64,000 nucleotides of DNA from contig NZ_CP046913.1 in the NCBI RefSeq assembly GCF_009789675.1, positions 62,001-126,000 of the forward strand. Direction: 5' to 3'. The position numbers were made by a program, and so were the translations under genes. This document shows, one piece after another, positions 55,155 to 64,000 of this stretch. Below the pieces are notes generated by a model that did not search any database, had not been told where the DNA came from, and saw only the letters and a list, made by a program, of their open reading frames with translations. Each line of letters starts with the position of its first letter. Within the stretch, counting starts at the first letter, position 1. The stretch comes from Paraburkholderia acidisoli (GTDB taxonomy: Bacteria; Pseudomonadota; Gammaproteobacteria; Burkholderiales; Burkholderiaceae).

Positions 55155-56306
55155 ATGAACCCCGCCGCTACCGCTTTCACTGCTTCGCCCGCTGCTTCGT
55201 CAGATTCCGCCGCGCCCGTCACCGCTTTCATGCGCCGATTCGGCTTGCGCCTGCCCGTCGTGCAGGGGCCGATGGCGGGCGGCCCGACCACGCCCGCGCT
55301 GGTCGCGGCCGTGTCGAACGCGGGCGGGCTCGGCTTTCTCGCGGGCGCGGCGCTCGCGCCGGAGAAGCTCGCGAGCGAAGTCGCGGCGATCCGTGCGCTC
55401 ACCGGCAAGCCGTTCGGCGCGAATCTCTTCGTGCTCGAGCGCGCCCAACCCGACGACACCACCGTGCGCCGCGCGCTCGGCGCGATCGATCCGCTCGCCG
55501 CGCGCTTCGACCTCGCGCCCGGCGCGCCGCTCGCGTCCTACGCGCCCGACTTTCGCGCGCAGCTCGACATGCTGGTCGAGTTGCGCCTGCCGGTGGTGAG
55601 TTTCACGTTCGGGCTGCTCGCGAAAGCGGACGTCGCGCGCCTGAAAGCGGCGGGCAGTTACGTGATCGGCACGGCGACGCACGTGGCCGAAGGTCTCGCG
55701 TGGCGCGATGCGGGCGCGGACGCGATCGTCGCGCAGGGCGCCGAGGCGGGCGGTCATCGCGGCACGTTCATCGGCGAGGTGCCGCAGGCGCTGATCGGCA
55801 CCTTCGCGCTCGTGCCGCAGCTCGCCGACGCGACCGGCCTGCCCGTGCTGGCGGCGGGCGGCGTGATGGACGGGCGCGGCATGGTCGCGGCGCTCGCGCT
55901 CGGCGCGCAGGGCGTGCAGATGGGCACGGCGTTTCTCGGCTGCGCCGAAAGCGCGATTCCCGCCGACTGGAAAGCGCGGCTGCGCGCCTCGGCGGACACC
56001 GCGACCGCGGTCACGCGCGCGATCACGGGACGGCACGCGCGCGGCATCCGCAACGCGCTGATGACGCAGCTCGAAGCGTACGAGCAGGCGCACGCGGGCT
56101 CGGTCGCGCCGTATCCCGTGCAGAACGCGCTCACGCAGCCGCTGCGGCAACGCGCGGCGCGCGCCGACGACGGCGACTGGCTCTCGCTGTGGTCGGGTCA
56201 GGGCGCGCCGCTCGGCCGCGCGCGCGAAGCCGGGTTGGGCGCCGCGCAGGTGGTCGAGGCGCTGGAGCGCGAATGGCGCGCCGCGCTGGCGGGCTTGCGC
56301 GGCTGA
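55155..56306 (+). CDS. NAD(P)H-dependent flavin oxidoreductase, nitronate monooxygenase (class I) type
   Basis: 383-residue FMN-dependent TIM-barrel enzyme. FMN-binding PVVQGPMAGG near the N-terminus, AVSNAGGLGFLAGAALAP, catalytic-type His in AEAGGHRGTF and phosphate-binding LPVLAAGGVMDGRGM and GVQMGTAFLG are present. Probable oxidation of nitronates such as propionate 3-nitronate, or a related 2-nitropropane dioxygenase. AGGAA precedes the ATG at 55155; a short upstream frame is not coding-like. Confidence 0.9.
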   Translation: MNPAATAFTASPAASSDSAAPVTAFMRRFGLRLPVVQGPMAGGPTTPALVAAVSNAGGLGFLAGAALAPEKLASEVAAIRALTGKPFGANLFVLERAQPDDTTVRRALGAIDPLAARFDLAPGAPLASYAPDFRAQLDMLVELRLPVVSFTFGLLAKADVARLKAAGSYVIGTATHVAEGLAWRDAGADAIVAQGAEAGGHRGTFIGEVPQALIGTFALVPQLADATGLPVLAAGGVMDGRGMVAALALGAQGVQMGTAFLGCAESAIPADWKARLRASADTATAVTRAITGRHARGIRNALMTQLEAYEQAHAGSVAPYPVQNALTQPLRQRAARADDGDWLSLWSGQGAPLGRAREAGLGAAQVVEALEREWRAALAGLRG

Positions 56307-57086
56307 ATTCGCGCAAGCGCGGCAGGGGGTGCGGCTGAGTTGTTGCTGGGCCACGGCCGGGAGCGCGCTCGATGCGTTCGAAGCGTTCAAAGCGCGCCAC
56401 GTGCTCGCGCCGCTGCTCCGGGTGACGGCTCCGCGCCGCGGCTCCGTGCGACCTCGGCGCGCCGCCGCTTCGGTTCGGCCCACGCCGCTTCGGGCCAGGT
56501 GAGCCGTGGCCGTCCGATTGTTGCGGCAAAGCCGCATTGCTCGCGCCGATGCCAGCCGCCGCACGTTTGCGTGCGTGCCGATCGGCATTAATCGAATGCT
56601 GACTTGAATCGTGCGGCCAGGACGCGCGAACACGTTTGGCCGACGGATGCGCGCGCAACGAGTTTTCGGTCATTCCGGAAGCGGCGCGCGATTTACCCCC
56701 GCCAATTCGTCAGAATTACCGTCAAAAAATCTCAAAACTGATTCGGTAAGGTGTCTGGCGGCGCTTTGCCGCGCATTGGGCCGCGTTCTCGCGAGCTCGA
56801 TCCAGCAAGGATTTCGGCCGGAAAACGGCCATTTGACGGGCACTTGGCGAGCGCCTATTGGTACTCGCCCCGATATCTGAAAAAAATCCACCAAATTAAT
56901 TTGATCACCTACACTTGCGCGCAAGTATGGCCAGACGGCCCGCCATGAACGGGCCCGACGCCATGCTGGCCAGGTGCATCAAGGATGCATCCTGCGTGGT
57001 CGTCCGCACGGGGAGCGACACGTTCGGGGCGCGGGAGCACAGGGCGATTACGTTGCTTTTGGGTTCGAGAGAAACTGGAGATCTAC
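56307..57086. other. Long intergenic region upstream of the LivK-type gene
   Basis: About 780 bases, becoming AT-rich at 56875-56910 (including the 10-bp palindrome aaattaattt at 56892-56901). A promoter here would leave a leader of ~150 bases for the downstream gene. Short frames are not convincing as genes. Confidence 0.4.
56912..56925. promoter_or_regulatory. 14-bp perfect palindrome in the LivK promoter region
   Basis: acttgcgcgcaagt, 161 bases upstream of the start codon, next to an AT-rich patch. A regulator binding site is plausible. Confidence 0.45.
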
Positions 57087-58232
57087 ATGAATATCAAGCT
57101 TCACAAGCTGTTGCCGATCAGCGCTGCGGCCATGCTGTTCGCTTCGTTTGCAACGGCGGCAAGCGCCGACGTCACGGTCAAGATTGGCCACGTCGCGCCG
57201 CTCACGGGCGGCATCGCCCACCTCGGCAAGGACAATGAAAACGGCGCACGCCTCGCCGTCGAGGAAATCAACGCCAAGGGCCTGACGATCGGCGGCCAGA
57301 AGGTCACGCTGCAACTCGACGCGCAGGACGACGCGGCTGACCCGCGTACGGCTACGCAGGTTGCGCAGAAGCTCGTCGACGACAAGGTCGTTGCCGTGGT
57401 GGGCCACCTGAACTCGGGCACGTCGATCCCGGCATCGAAGATCTACAGCGATGCAGGCATCGTGCAGATCTCGCCGTCGGCCACGAACCCGGCCTACACG
57501 CAGCAAGGTTTCAAGACGACGTACCGCGTCGTCGCGACCGATGCGCAACAAGGTCCGGCACTCGCGAACTACGCGTCGAAGAACCTGAAGGTCAAGAGCG
57601 TCGCGATCGTCGACGACTCGACGGCTTACGGCCAGGGTCTCGCGAACGAGTTCGAGAAGACCGCCAAGTCGCTCGGCATGAACGTTCTTTCGCATGACGC
57701 GACGAACGACAAGGCTGTCGACTTCCGCGCCATTCTGACGAAGATCAAGGGCGAAAACCCCGACGCGATCATGTACGGCGGCATGGACGCCACGGGCGGC
57801 CCGTTCGCCAAGCAAGCCAAGCAGCTCGGCCTGCGCGCGAAGGTGCTGGCTGGCGACGGCGTGTGTACCGACAAGCTGTCGGACCTGGCCGGCGACGCCA
57901 CCGACAATATCGTCTGCTCGGAAGCCGGTATGGCGCTCGAGAAGATGGACGGCGGCAAGGCCTTCGAAGCGAAGTACGAAAAGCGTTTCGGCCAGCCGAT
58001 CCAGATCTACGCACCGTTCACGTATGACGCCGTGTACATCATCGTCGATGCGATGAAGCGCGCGAACTCGACGGATCCGGCGAAGATCCTCGCGGCAATG
58101 CCGGCGACGGACTACAAGGGCGTGATCGGCGAGACGACCTTCGACTCGAAGGGCGACCTCAAGCACGGCGTGATCTCGCTGTACAACTACAAGTCGGGCA
58201 AGAAGTCGCTGCTCGACGTGGTGAAGATGTAA
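57087..58232 (+). CDS. livK: Branched-chain amino acid ABC transporter substrate-binding protein (LivK type)
   Basis: 381-residue periplasmic binding protein. Signal peptide about 1-26 (ends ATAASA), then VTVKIGHVAPLTGGIAHLGKDNENGARLAVEEIN, GHLNSGTSIPASKIYSDAGIVQISPSATNPAYT and FTYDAVYIIVDAMKRAN, all characteristic of the peripla_BP_6 LivJ/LivK group. The permease and ATPase genes are not adjacent, so it is an orphan binding gene or works with a distant transporter. Codon use and gene length suggest high expression; a strong terminator follows. CTGGAG precedes the ATG. Confidence 0.93.
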   Translation: MNIKLHKLLPISAAAMLFASFATAASADVTVKIGHVAPLTGGIAHLGKDNENGARLAVEEINAKGLTIGGQKVTLQLDAQDDAADPRTATQVAQKLVDDKVVAVVGHLNSGTSIPASKIYSDAGIVQISPSATNPAYTQQGFKTTYRVVATDAQQGPALANYASKNLKVKSVAIVDDSTAYGQGLANEFEKTAKSLGMNVLSHDATNDKAVDFRAILTKIKGENPDAIMYGGMDATGGPFAKQAKQLGLRAKVLAGDGVCTDKLSDLAGDATDNIVCSEAGMALEKMDGGKAFEAKYEKRFGQPIQIYAPFTYDAVYIIVDAMKRANSTDPAKILAAMPATDYKGVIGETTFDSKGDLKHGVISLYNYKSGKKSLLDVVKM

Positions 58233-58290
58233 GACCGCGCTCCGGCACGTTCGGGCCGCGCTTCAGTGCGGTTCGGCGTGATCGATGCGA

Positions 58291-58325
58291 AAAAGCCCGC
58301 AGGTTCGCGCCTGCGGGCTTTTTGT
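58291..58325 (+). terminator. Terminator of the LivK-type gene
   Basis: 13-bp stem, 58291-58303 with 58310-58322, followed by a T-rich stretch; A-rich on the other side, so it may also serve the convergent MFS gene. Confidence 0.9.
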
Positions 58326-58409
58326 TTTGCGGCGATGGCGTGCGCTACCGGAATGCGCCGACGGCGGCGCGGCCCGCATGCCCGATCGGACAGGCGATCG
58401 GATGCGCGA

Positions 58410-59645
58410 TCAAATACCCAGGCGACGCAACACCTTCGGCCCCGCGAAGGCCACGAGCGCCGCGCACAGCGCCACGACCGCGAGCCCCACGGTGAGATTC
58501 GTCACCTGCGTGATGCCGCCGATCACCACCGGTCCGAACAACAGCCCGAAATACGCGATGCCCGCCACGTGCGCGAGCCCTTCGGCCGCGTGGATGCCTT
58601 TCACGCGCGCGGCCGCCGCGAACAGCACCGGCATCATGTTGGCGAGGCCGAGGCCCATCAGCGTGAAACCGGTGAGCGCGGTGAACGAATACGGCAGCAG
58701 CAGCGCGCCGATCATGCCCGCGCAGGCCAGCGACGCGCTCGCGAGCACCAGTTGCGGCGCGCCGAAGCGCGCGCGCACGGCGTCGCCGGCGAAGCGCGCC
58801 ACGGCCATGCCGCCCGAGAAGGCCGCGTAGGCCGCGCTCGCGAGCGCGGGTGTGGACAGCACGACGTCGCGCATGTAGACGGTGGCCCAGTCGTACATCG
58901 CGCCTTCGGCGATCAACGCGATCAGGGCGATGGCGCCCAGCGCCCAGAGCGCAGGCGTGCGCCAGCGGTTGCCGGTTTTCGCGTGCTCGCCGTGCGCGGC
59001 ATGCGGCACGTGCGGCAGCACCGCGGGGCACGACAGCACGAGCACGAGCGCCGCGAGCGCGGACGCGAGCAGCAGATGCACGGCGGGCGCCATGCCGTGC
59101 GCGAGCAGGGCGCCGCCGATCGCCGCGCCCGCCATGCCGCCCAGACTGAACATGCCGTGCAGGCCCGACATGATCGGCTTGCCGACGGCTTCCTCGACGG
59201 CGCTGGCTTCGGCGTTCATCGCCACGTCGAGCGTGGCCATGCCCACGCCGAACGCCGCGAGCACCACGAGCAGCATCCAGTAATACGGCACGACGAGAAT
59301 CAGCGCGCCGCACACGCTCATGGTCAGGCCGCCCGCGAGACAGGCGCGGCGCGAGCCGGCGCGCGCGATCCAGCCGCCGATCAGCGTCATCGCGGCGATC
59401 GAGCCGCCCGCCACGGCGAACAGCGCGTAGGACAGCAGCGCCGCGTCCAGGTGGAACTTGTCGCGCACGGTGGGCACGTGCACGCCCCACGAGGCGTACA
59501 TCATGCCGGCGACGAAAAAGAGCGCCATGGTGGCGAGGCGCGCGCGGTGGCGCTGCGCCGCGGGCAACGCACGGTGCTGGGCGGCGGGGCTGGAGTCGGG
59601 CGCGCCCGAAGACGGTTGCGCGGTGGCGGTCGAGTGGTCGGACAC
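58410..59645 (-). CDS. MFS transporter (YbjJ-like)
   Basis: 411 residues, about 12 helices after a 35-residue polar, Ser/Pro-rich start. FFVAGMMYASWGVHVPTVRDKFHLD (helix 1), LDVAMNAEASAVEE and LHGMFSLGGMAGAAIGG are the hallmarks of the YbjJ/FucP-like group. Substrate unknown. GTG at 59645 has GGAA 7 bases upstream and is preferred over a longer 448-residue reading. Confidence 0.85.
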   Translation of the reverse strand: MSDHSTATAQPSSGAPDSSPAAQHRALPAAQRHRARLATMALFFVAGMMYASWGVHVPTVRDKFHLDAALLSYALFAVAGGSIAAMTLIGGWIARAGSRRACLAGGLTMSVCGALILVVPYYWMLLVVLAAFGVGMATLDVAMNAEASAVEEAVGKPIMSGLHGMFSLGGMAGAAIGGALLAHGMAPAVHLLLASALAALVLVLSCPAVLPHVPHAAHGEHAKTGNRWRTPALWALGAIALIALIAEGAMYDWATVYMRDVVLSTPALASAAYAAFSGGMAVARFAGDAVRARFGAPQLVLASASLACAGMIGALLLPYSFTALTGFTLMGLGLANMMPVLFAAAARVKGIHAAEGLAHVAGIAYFGLLFGPVVIGGITQVTNLTVGLAVVALCAALVAFAGPKVLRRLGI

Positions 59646-59854
59646 GAGGGAATTCCGGAAAAAGAGGGCGGCGGAAGGCGCCTGAAAGCAAACGGAGATT
59701 CTAGCGAACGCGCTCGCGGCCTGCCGGGCGAGCGCGCGCTGCACTACTATCGGCATGCGCCGCCGCGTGACACGGCAAGGAACGGCACGATCCGCCGGTC
59801 CGTTGTCGCGGCCGCGACGCGCATTTCGCCGACCGACGACCCGAGGACGCGCCC

Positions 59855-60547
59855 TTGAAGATTCCCGCTCACGCTCCGCTGCATCTGCTGCACCAGACGC
59901 CCGCCGGCGCGCTCGCCACGCATTCGCGCGACCCGCGCGGCTTTCCGTATCCCACGCTGTTGCCGTTCGCGCCCGACGCGCGCCATCGCCCCGTGATTCT
60001 CGTGAGCCGGCTCGCCGAGCACACGCGCAATCTGCTCGACGACCCGCGCGCCGGTTTTCTGGTGGCGCACGGTCACGAGCGGGACGGGCTGAATGTGCTC
60101 GACGCGCCGCGCGCCACGCTGCTGGGCCGCTTCACGCCCGTGGACGCCGCCGCGCACGCGGCGGAGCACGCCGCCATCGCGCGCCGCTATCTGCGCTACC
60201 ACCCCGACGCCGAGCGCTACCTCGCGCTCGGCGACTTCACGTTCTGGACGATGGAGGTGGAGCGGCTGCGTTATATCGGCGGATTCGGGGCGATGGGCTG
60301 GCTCGACGCCGCCGACCTCGACCCGCTCGACCCGCTGGCCGCCGACGAAGAAGCCGAGCTGATCCATTTTTTCGATACGCATGCGGCGCGGCCCGCCGGA
60401 TTGCGGCTGGCGGGCGTCGATCGTTATGGCGCCGACCTCATAACGGAGAATGACGGGCGTACGCGATTTATTTTCGATACACCGCAAACGCATTACCAAT
60501 CCTTGCATGCCGTGCTGGACGATTGCATCGAACGCCACCTCGCTTAA
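59855..60547 (+). CDS. HugZ-like haem/pyridoxamine-oxidase-fold protein
   Basis: 230 residues: an N-terminal split-barrel FMN-binding domain (about 1-145, LHLLHQTPAGALATHSRDP, PVILVSRLAEHTRNLLDDPRAGFLV) and a C-terminal DUF2470-like domain (about 155-228, AGVDRYGADLI). This arrangement is seen in HugZ-type haem-degrading or haem-use proteins, and in uncharacterised relatives; haem ligands cannot be confirmed. Start is TTG 59855 with GAGGA upstream. No haem-uptake genes nearby. Confidence 0.8.
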   Translation: MKIPAHAPLHLLHQTPAGALATHSRDPRGFPYPTLLPFAPDARHRPVILVSRLAEHTRNLLDDPRAGFLVAHGHERDGLNVLDAPRATLLGRFTPVDAAAHAAEHAAIARRYLRYHPDAERYLALGDFTFWTMEVERLRYIGGFGAMGWLDAADLDPLDPLAADEEAELIHFFDTHAARPAGLRLAGVDRYGADLITENDGRTRFIFDTPQTHYQSLHAVLDDCIERHLA

Positions 60548-60971
60548 AACGGTATTTTTTTCTGATTTATCGCGCGGGCGGCGCCAATTAGAAAGCAGGC
60601 TTAGGAAATGCCGCATGACGCGGCATCAAACCTTGCATAACAGCTTTCAAACGTACAAAGTTTTCATGCCATGAAATGTTGTGACGTTTGCGAGCCATTT
60701 AATTTTCATGCGCTGCCAATATGAGACGGAGATTTATCAGTTCAAAAGTCAGATTTAGTAAAAATACCGATTTGCATCGAATCACATTGAGATAGACGTG
60801 CGTGGCGCGCGACCGGTTTCGAAATCCCGTTTTGATTATTTTTATTGTTGATGCGCTTCCCGGCATTCGAATCTGTGTTAATCTCGCCACCGATTTCCGA
60901 GGCACGCATCTATCAATCGGCATACTGGCGTGAGACTGGTAGCCATTTACGACCAAACCACAAGGGCACCT
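60548..60971. other. AT-rich intergenic region upstream of the H-NS-like gene
   Basis: About 424 bases, distinctly AT-richer than the chromosome around it, with A/T runs such as those at 60835-60850. Suits self-binding by H-NS-type proteins. No gene supported. Confidence 0.55.
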
Positions 60972-61280
60972 ATGTCTTCCTACAAGGAACTCCTCGCTCA
61001 GCGAGAAAAGCTGGAGAAGCAGATTGAAGAGGCGAAGGCACGTGAATATGCCGAGGTCCTCGACGAAATCAAGCAGAAAATGGCCGACTATGGCATTACG
61101 CTTGCCGAACTCGGCGGCGGCCGCGCCAGCACCAAGGCCGCGAAGGCCGCAAGCCGCTCGCGCGCCAGCGTCGCGCCGAAATACCGCGATCCCGACAGCG
61201 GCAGCACGTGGTCGGGCCGCGGCAAACCGCCGCGCTGGATTGCCGGTCAAGACCGCGACCGTTTTCTGATCCAGAAGTAA
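60972..61280 (+). CDS. H-NS histone-like nucleoid protein
   Basis: 102 residues, short H-NS type. The N-terminal helix SSYKELLAQREKLEKQIEEA and following segment form the oligomerisation coiled coil (about 1-45); residues 70-100 (YRDPDSGSTWSGRGKPPRWI) are the DNA-binding core with the family TWSGRG motif. It silences AT-rich DNA and probably controls its own AT-rich promoter region. ATG at 60972 is preferred to an in-frame upstream codon. A terminator follows. Confidence 0.93.
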   Translation: MSSYKELLAQREKLEKQIEEAKAREYAEVLDEIKQKMADYGITLAELGGGRASTKAAKAASRSRASVAPKYRDPDSGSTWSGRGKPPRWIAGQDRDRFLIQK

Positions 61281-61342
61281 ATCGCCCTCGGCCGCGGTTT
61301 GGCCATGGCGAGCACGGTTCCCGGATTTCGGAACCGTCAGGC

Positions 61343-61377
61343 AAAAAGCCGCGCAGTCGGGGGACGCGCGGCTTTTT
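61343..61377 (+). terminator. Terminator of the H-NS-like gene
   Basis: aaaaagccgcgc (61343-61354) pairs with gcgcggcttttt (61366-61377), a 12-bp stem ending in T. Confidence 0.9.
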
Positions 61378-61530
61378 GTATTTTGGCGCGCCAAGCCGGC
61401 GTGAGTTTAAATAAGAATACTTTTCATTCTTGTAGGCAACTGATTTAAAAGAAGTTTTTAGGGATATCCGCAAAATCGGCAGGCGTCGCGCTTAGAATCG
61501 AGGTTATTTCCCTATTTTGTACCGCCGCGC

Positions 61531-62691
61531 ATGAATGCCGCCGCCACCACGCCGTTATCCGATAAACACGAGGTCGCGCGCCGCACCACGTGGGTTAGCG
61601 TCGCCGTCAATTCGGTGCTGGTGGTCCTGCAAATCGCCGTTGGCGTATTGGCGCATTCGCAGGCGTTGATCGCCGATGGCGTGCATTCGCTTGCCGATAT
61701 CGTTTCTGATTTCGTGGTGCTGCTCGCCAATCGGCATAGCGGCGCTAAACCGGACGCCGATCATAACTACGGCCACAGCCGTTATGAAACGGTTGCTTCA
61801 TTATTTCTCGGCGCATTATTGATTGCTGTCGGCGTGGGAATGCTCGCACGCGCGGGTTCACGTATTGCCAATCTCGGTGAGATTCCGCCCGTGCATTTGA
61901 GCGCGTTATTCGTCGCGCTGTTCGTGCTGGTTTCCAAGGAAGGTTTGTTTCGCTACATGCTGCGCGAGGCGCAACGCGTGCGTTCGGCCATGCTGATCGC
62001 CAATGCGTGGCATGCGCGCTCGGACGCGGCTTCGTCCCTGGTGGTGGCGCTCGGGATCGTCGGCTCGCTCGCGGGCGTGCGGTTGCTCGACCCGATCGCG
62101 GCGGCCATCGTCGGCTTCATGGTCGCGCGCATGGGCTGGGTGTTCGGCTGGGACGCGCTCCAGGATCTCTCCGACCGCGCGCTCGACGACACGACCGCCG
62201 CCGACCTGCGCGCGCTGCTCGCGGCCACGCCGGGCGTGCGCGACGTGCACGGCATGCGCACGCGCAAGACCGGCGACCTCGCGCTCGTGGACGCGCATAT
62301 TCTGGTCGACCCGTGGATCTCCGTTTCGGAAGGTCACTATATTGCGGAGTCGGCGCGGGCGCGCCTGCTCACCGACGCGCGCGTGCTCGACGCGCTCATC
62401 CACGTGGACCCGGAAGACGACATGCACGTGCGGTCGGTGGCGAATCTGCCGCCGCGCGAGCAGGTGGCCGCGCGGCTGCGCGAGGCGCTCGCGGCGCACG
62501 GCGTGCTATTGCGCGACATCACGCTGCATTATCTGAGCACGGGCATCGAGATTCAGGTGACGCTCGCGAGCGCGCAAGACGCGCCGCGCCTCGCCGCCGT
62601 CGATCTCGAAGCGTTGCGCGCGCAACTGGGCGCGCAGCGTTTGAACGTGGTGCAGCCCGTCGAACGACAAACTGTCAAATCGCAGGGTTAG
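61531..62691 (+). CDS. Cation diffusion facilitator family metal exporter
   Basis: 386-residue CDF-type efflux protein for Zn, Fe, Co or Cd. About six helices; metal-site motifs DGVHSLADIVSD (helix 2) and HARSDAASS (helix 5) hold the H/D ligands, and a C-terminal cytosolic domain (about 210-290) has HILVDPW and HVDPEDD. The last ~90 residues form an extension beyond the typical CDF end. Similar to FieF. Upstream DNA is AT-rich. It is convergent with the Lrp-type gene. Confidence 0.92.
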   Translation: MNAAATTPLSDKHEVARRTTWVSVAVNSVLVVLQIAVGVLAHSQALIADGVHSLADIVSDFVVLLANRHSGAKPDADHNYGHSRYETVASLFLGALLIAVGVGMLARAGSRIANLGEIPPVHLSALFVALFVLVSKEGLFRYMLREAQRVRSAMLIANAWHARSDAASSLVVALGIVGSLAGVRLLDPIAAAIVGFMVARMGWVFGWDALQDLSDRALDDTTAADLRALLAATPGVRDVHGMRTRKTGDLALVDAHILVDPWISVSEGHYIAESARARLLTDARVLDALIHVDPEDDMHVRSVANLPPREQVAARLREALAAHGVLLRDITLHYLSTGIEIQVTLASAQDAPRLAAVDLEALRAQLGAQRLNVVQPVERQTVKSQG

Positions 62692-62708
62692 GCTGATGCC
62701 GCACCGCG

Positions 62709-63167
62709 TTAAAGCGGCAACTGCGTGTCGAACTTGATTTCGCGCAGCACGACGCTCGTGCGCACCTGCGCGACAGCCGGAATGCGGAAGATGCGTTCGT
62801 GCAGGAAGGCGTCGTAGGCCTTGATGTCGGGCGCGACGATCTTGAGGATGTAGTCCGATTCGCCGGTCGTGCTGTAGCACTCGGTGACCTCGGGACAGGT
62901 GGCGATCTCGCGCTCGAACGCTTCCACACCGCCTTCGGTGTGCCGCGTGAGATGGATATGCGCGAGCGCGCAAACGTGCAGGCCAAGTTTTTCGCGATCG
63001 AGCAGCGCGGTGTAGCGCTGGATCACGCCCGACTGTTCCATGTCTTTGATGCGGCGCCAGCACGGCGTGCTGGAAAGCCCCACCTGGTCGGAGATTTCCT
63101 GCACCGAGCGGCGCGCGTCGAGCTGCAGCAGGCGCAGGATCTTCTGAGAGAACGTATCGAGTGTCAA
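62709..63167 (-). CDS. Lrp/AsnC family transcriptional regulator
   Basis: 152 residues, normal Lrp size. N-terminal helix-turn-helix (about 1-55, SVQEISDQVGLSSTPCWRRIKDME) and a RAM ligand-binding domain (about 65-150, TGESDYILKIVAPDIKAYD). The start TTG at 63167 has GGAGG five bases upstream and gives MTLDTFSQKILRLL, the family N-terminus; a GTG-type upstream extension is less likely. Ligand and targets unknown. Confidence 0.92.
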   Translation of the reverse strand: MTLDTFSQKILRLLQLDARRSVQEISDQVGLSSTPCWRRIKDMEQSGVIQRYTALLDREKLGLHVCALAHIHLTRHTEGGVEAFEREIATCPEVTECYSTTGESDYILKIVAPDIKAYDAFLHERIFRIPAVAQVRTSVVLREIKFDTQLPL

Positions 63168-63256
63168 CTGCGCCTCCGTTGCGTCGCTGTATTCCTGGAT
63201 GTTAGAGGCCGGGAAAACAAAACGCAATGCAAAGCACCGTCGACGAGGGAGATCAC

Positions 63257-63910
63257 CTAATTTGCCGGTTCGCTCGCGGCGTTTTGCCCCGAGCCGTCCC
63301 CATCATTGCGAATTTCGGCGAGCGCGGCCTGCTGTGCGCGCAGGTCGGCGAGCATGTTGCAGAAGAGCGCGCCTTGCTCGATGGCGTCGTCGAGCGCCAC
63401 ATGCGTGTGCGGGTGATCGTCGAACCAGTGCTTGGGGAAGCGCGGTTTGATGCTCTTGCGATACGGCAGGCCGGTGATCGCGAACGCGAGCGTCTTGATG
63501 TCGAGCGCCGACCACGAAAACGGGCAGCGCCCCGCGAAGCGCATCATGTACCAGAACATGAAGGTGAAATCGAAGCCCGCCGGCATGGCCACGAACACGG
63601 GCTTGCCGGGCAACGCCTCCACCCAGTCCACGTAAGCGACGAGCGCCTGCGCGGGGTCCTGCAAGTCGGTGCGGCACGCGGCCCACGCTTCGGGCTGGGT
63701 TTCCCACCACGCGGCCTGCACGGGATGCGGCGCCGCGCCTTCGAGCGTCGCGAGGTTGGCCGAGAACGTGGCGATCAGGCGTTTGTCGGCGGTATAGGCC
63801 GCCGAGGCGAAGCTCAGCATCGAGTGCGGCCCGGGAATGGGACCGTCGGCCTCGACGTCGGTGCTCACGTAAATTTCTTCGATGGCGGCTTGATTCATCG
63901 TACGTTTCAT
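63257..63910 (-). CDS. DnaQ-like 3'-5' exonuclease
   Basis: 217 residues with DEDD nuclease features: [13 protein letters not shown] (Asp-Glu pair, about 16-28), an internal Asp in [11 protein letters not shown] and [11 protein letters not shown] near the end (His and Asp). Similar to proteins annotated 3'-5' exoribonuclease. The start is ATG 63910 or the in-frame ATG 63898. Its start is one base past the preceding gene's stop, so they are likely co-expressed. Confidence 0.85.
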   Translation of the reverse strand: MKRTMNQAAIEEIYVSTDVEADGPIPGPHSMLSFASAAYTADKRLIATFSANLATLEGAAPHPVQAAWWETQPEAWAACRTDLQDPAQALVAYVDWVEALPGKPVFVAMPAGFDFTFMFWYMMRFAGRCPFSWSALDIKTLAFAITGLPYRKSIKPRFPKHWFDDHPHTHVALDDAIEQGALFCNMLADLRAQQAALAEIRNDGDGSGQNAASEPAN

Positions 63911-63911
63911 C

Positions 63912-64000
63912 TTATCCGGGTACGTTGTCTGCGACGTAAGGGTTGTGGCGGCGCTCCTCGCCGAACGTCGATACGGGGCCGTGACCCGGCACGAACGTGA
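63912..64000 (-). CDS. MBL-fold metallo-hydrolase, C-terminal fragment (window end)
   Basis: The last 29 codons of a minus-strand gene are inside the window: [20 protein letters not shown], then YVADNVPG and a stop at 63914-63912. VPGHGP with the His ligand and the [11 protein letters not shown] tail match YcbL/glyoxalase II-type metallo-beta-lactamase-fold enzymes. The gene continues beyond base 64000. Confidence 0.85.
   Translation of the reverse strand, partial: TFVPGHGPVSTFGEERRHNPYVADNVPG

Noticed and set aside
56131..56673. Minus-strand frame at the end of the nitronate monooxygenase gene and beyond
   Set aside because: Mostly antisense to the enzyme gene, and its remaining part is Arg/Ala/Pro-rich without a start site.

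Overview
The window is a contiguous piece of a high-GC betaproteobacterial chromosome, most likely Burkholderiales of the Burkholderia/Paraburkholderia/Caballeronia group. The evidence is gene content and order: RegB/RegA, HslVU, a cysteine-poor DksA, a COG0523 GTPase, RlmI, then dapF-DUF484-xerC, an HX4E lipid A acyltransferase and metK, plus an H-NS of the short Burkholderia type. I see no rRNA, tRNA, CRISPR, prophage or insertion sequence. Both ends cut genes: regB at the left and a metallo-beta-lactamase-fold gene on the minus strand at the right.

Layout. 1-13.4 kb is mostly housekeeping: redox two-component pair (+), hslVU behind a candidate heat-shock promoter (-), dksA (-), a zinc-type GTPase (-), rlmI (-), a regular palindromic repeat array (7964-8220) that runs into the end of xerC, then xerC, DUF484, dapF and the lipid A acyltransferase (-), divergent from metK (+) with a structured leader. 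13.4-20 kb holds unrelated metabolic and membrane genes (PhyH dioxygenase, DUF3185, aldo/keto reductase, desaturase, MFS). 20-26.2 kb is a three-gene RND efflux operon (permease-adaptor-outer membrane factor, -). 26.8-34.1 kb has a small conserved-looking protein, srkA, a DUF3857/transglutaminase protein, an oxalate/formate-type MFS carrier with a 41-residue membrane partner, and a membrane protein whose C-terminal half looks like a permuted papain-fold peptidase.

34.2-41.8 kb (-) is a seven-gene molybdenum hydroxylase operon in the order coxS-coxL-coxM-coxD-coxE-coxG-xdhC. CoxL carries AYRGAGR, the form II signature, so the substrate need not be CO. CoxS/M/L form the enzyme, CoxD (MoxR ATPase) and CoxE (VWA) are the usual maturation pair, CoxG is a SRPBCC protein, and XdhC is the cofactor chaperone. 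A second, diverged copy of the palindromic repeat family lies in front of coxS.

42.2-64 kb carries an amino acid permease, a cytosolic NarL-type two-component pair, fpr, LysE exporter, an EEP nuclease, an L-2-hydroxyglutarate oxidase-like flavoprotein, a HiPIP, an amidase, a dienelactone hydrolase, a nitronate monooxygenase-like enzyme, a LivK-type binding protein, an MFS carrier, a HugZ-like protein, an H-NS-like protein in an AT-rich pocket, a CDF metal exporter, an Lrp-type regulator and a DnaQ-like exonuclease. The least explained items are the repeat array, the metK leader, the membrane-peptidase fusion and the form II cox operon.
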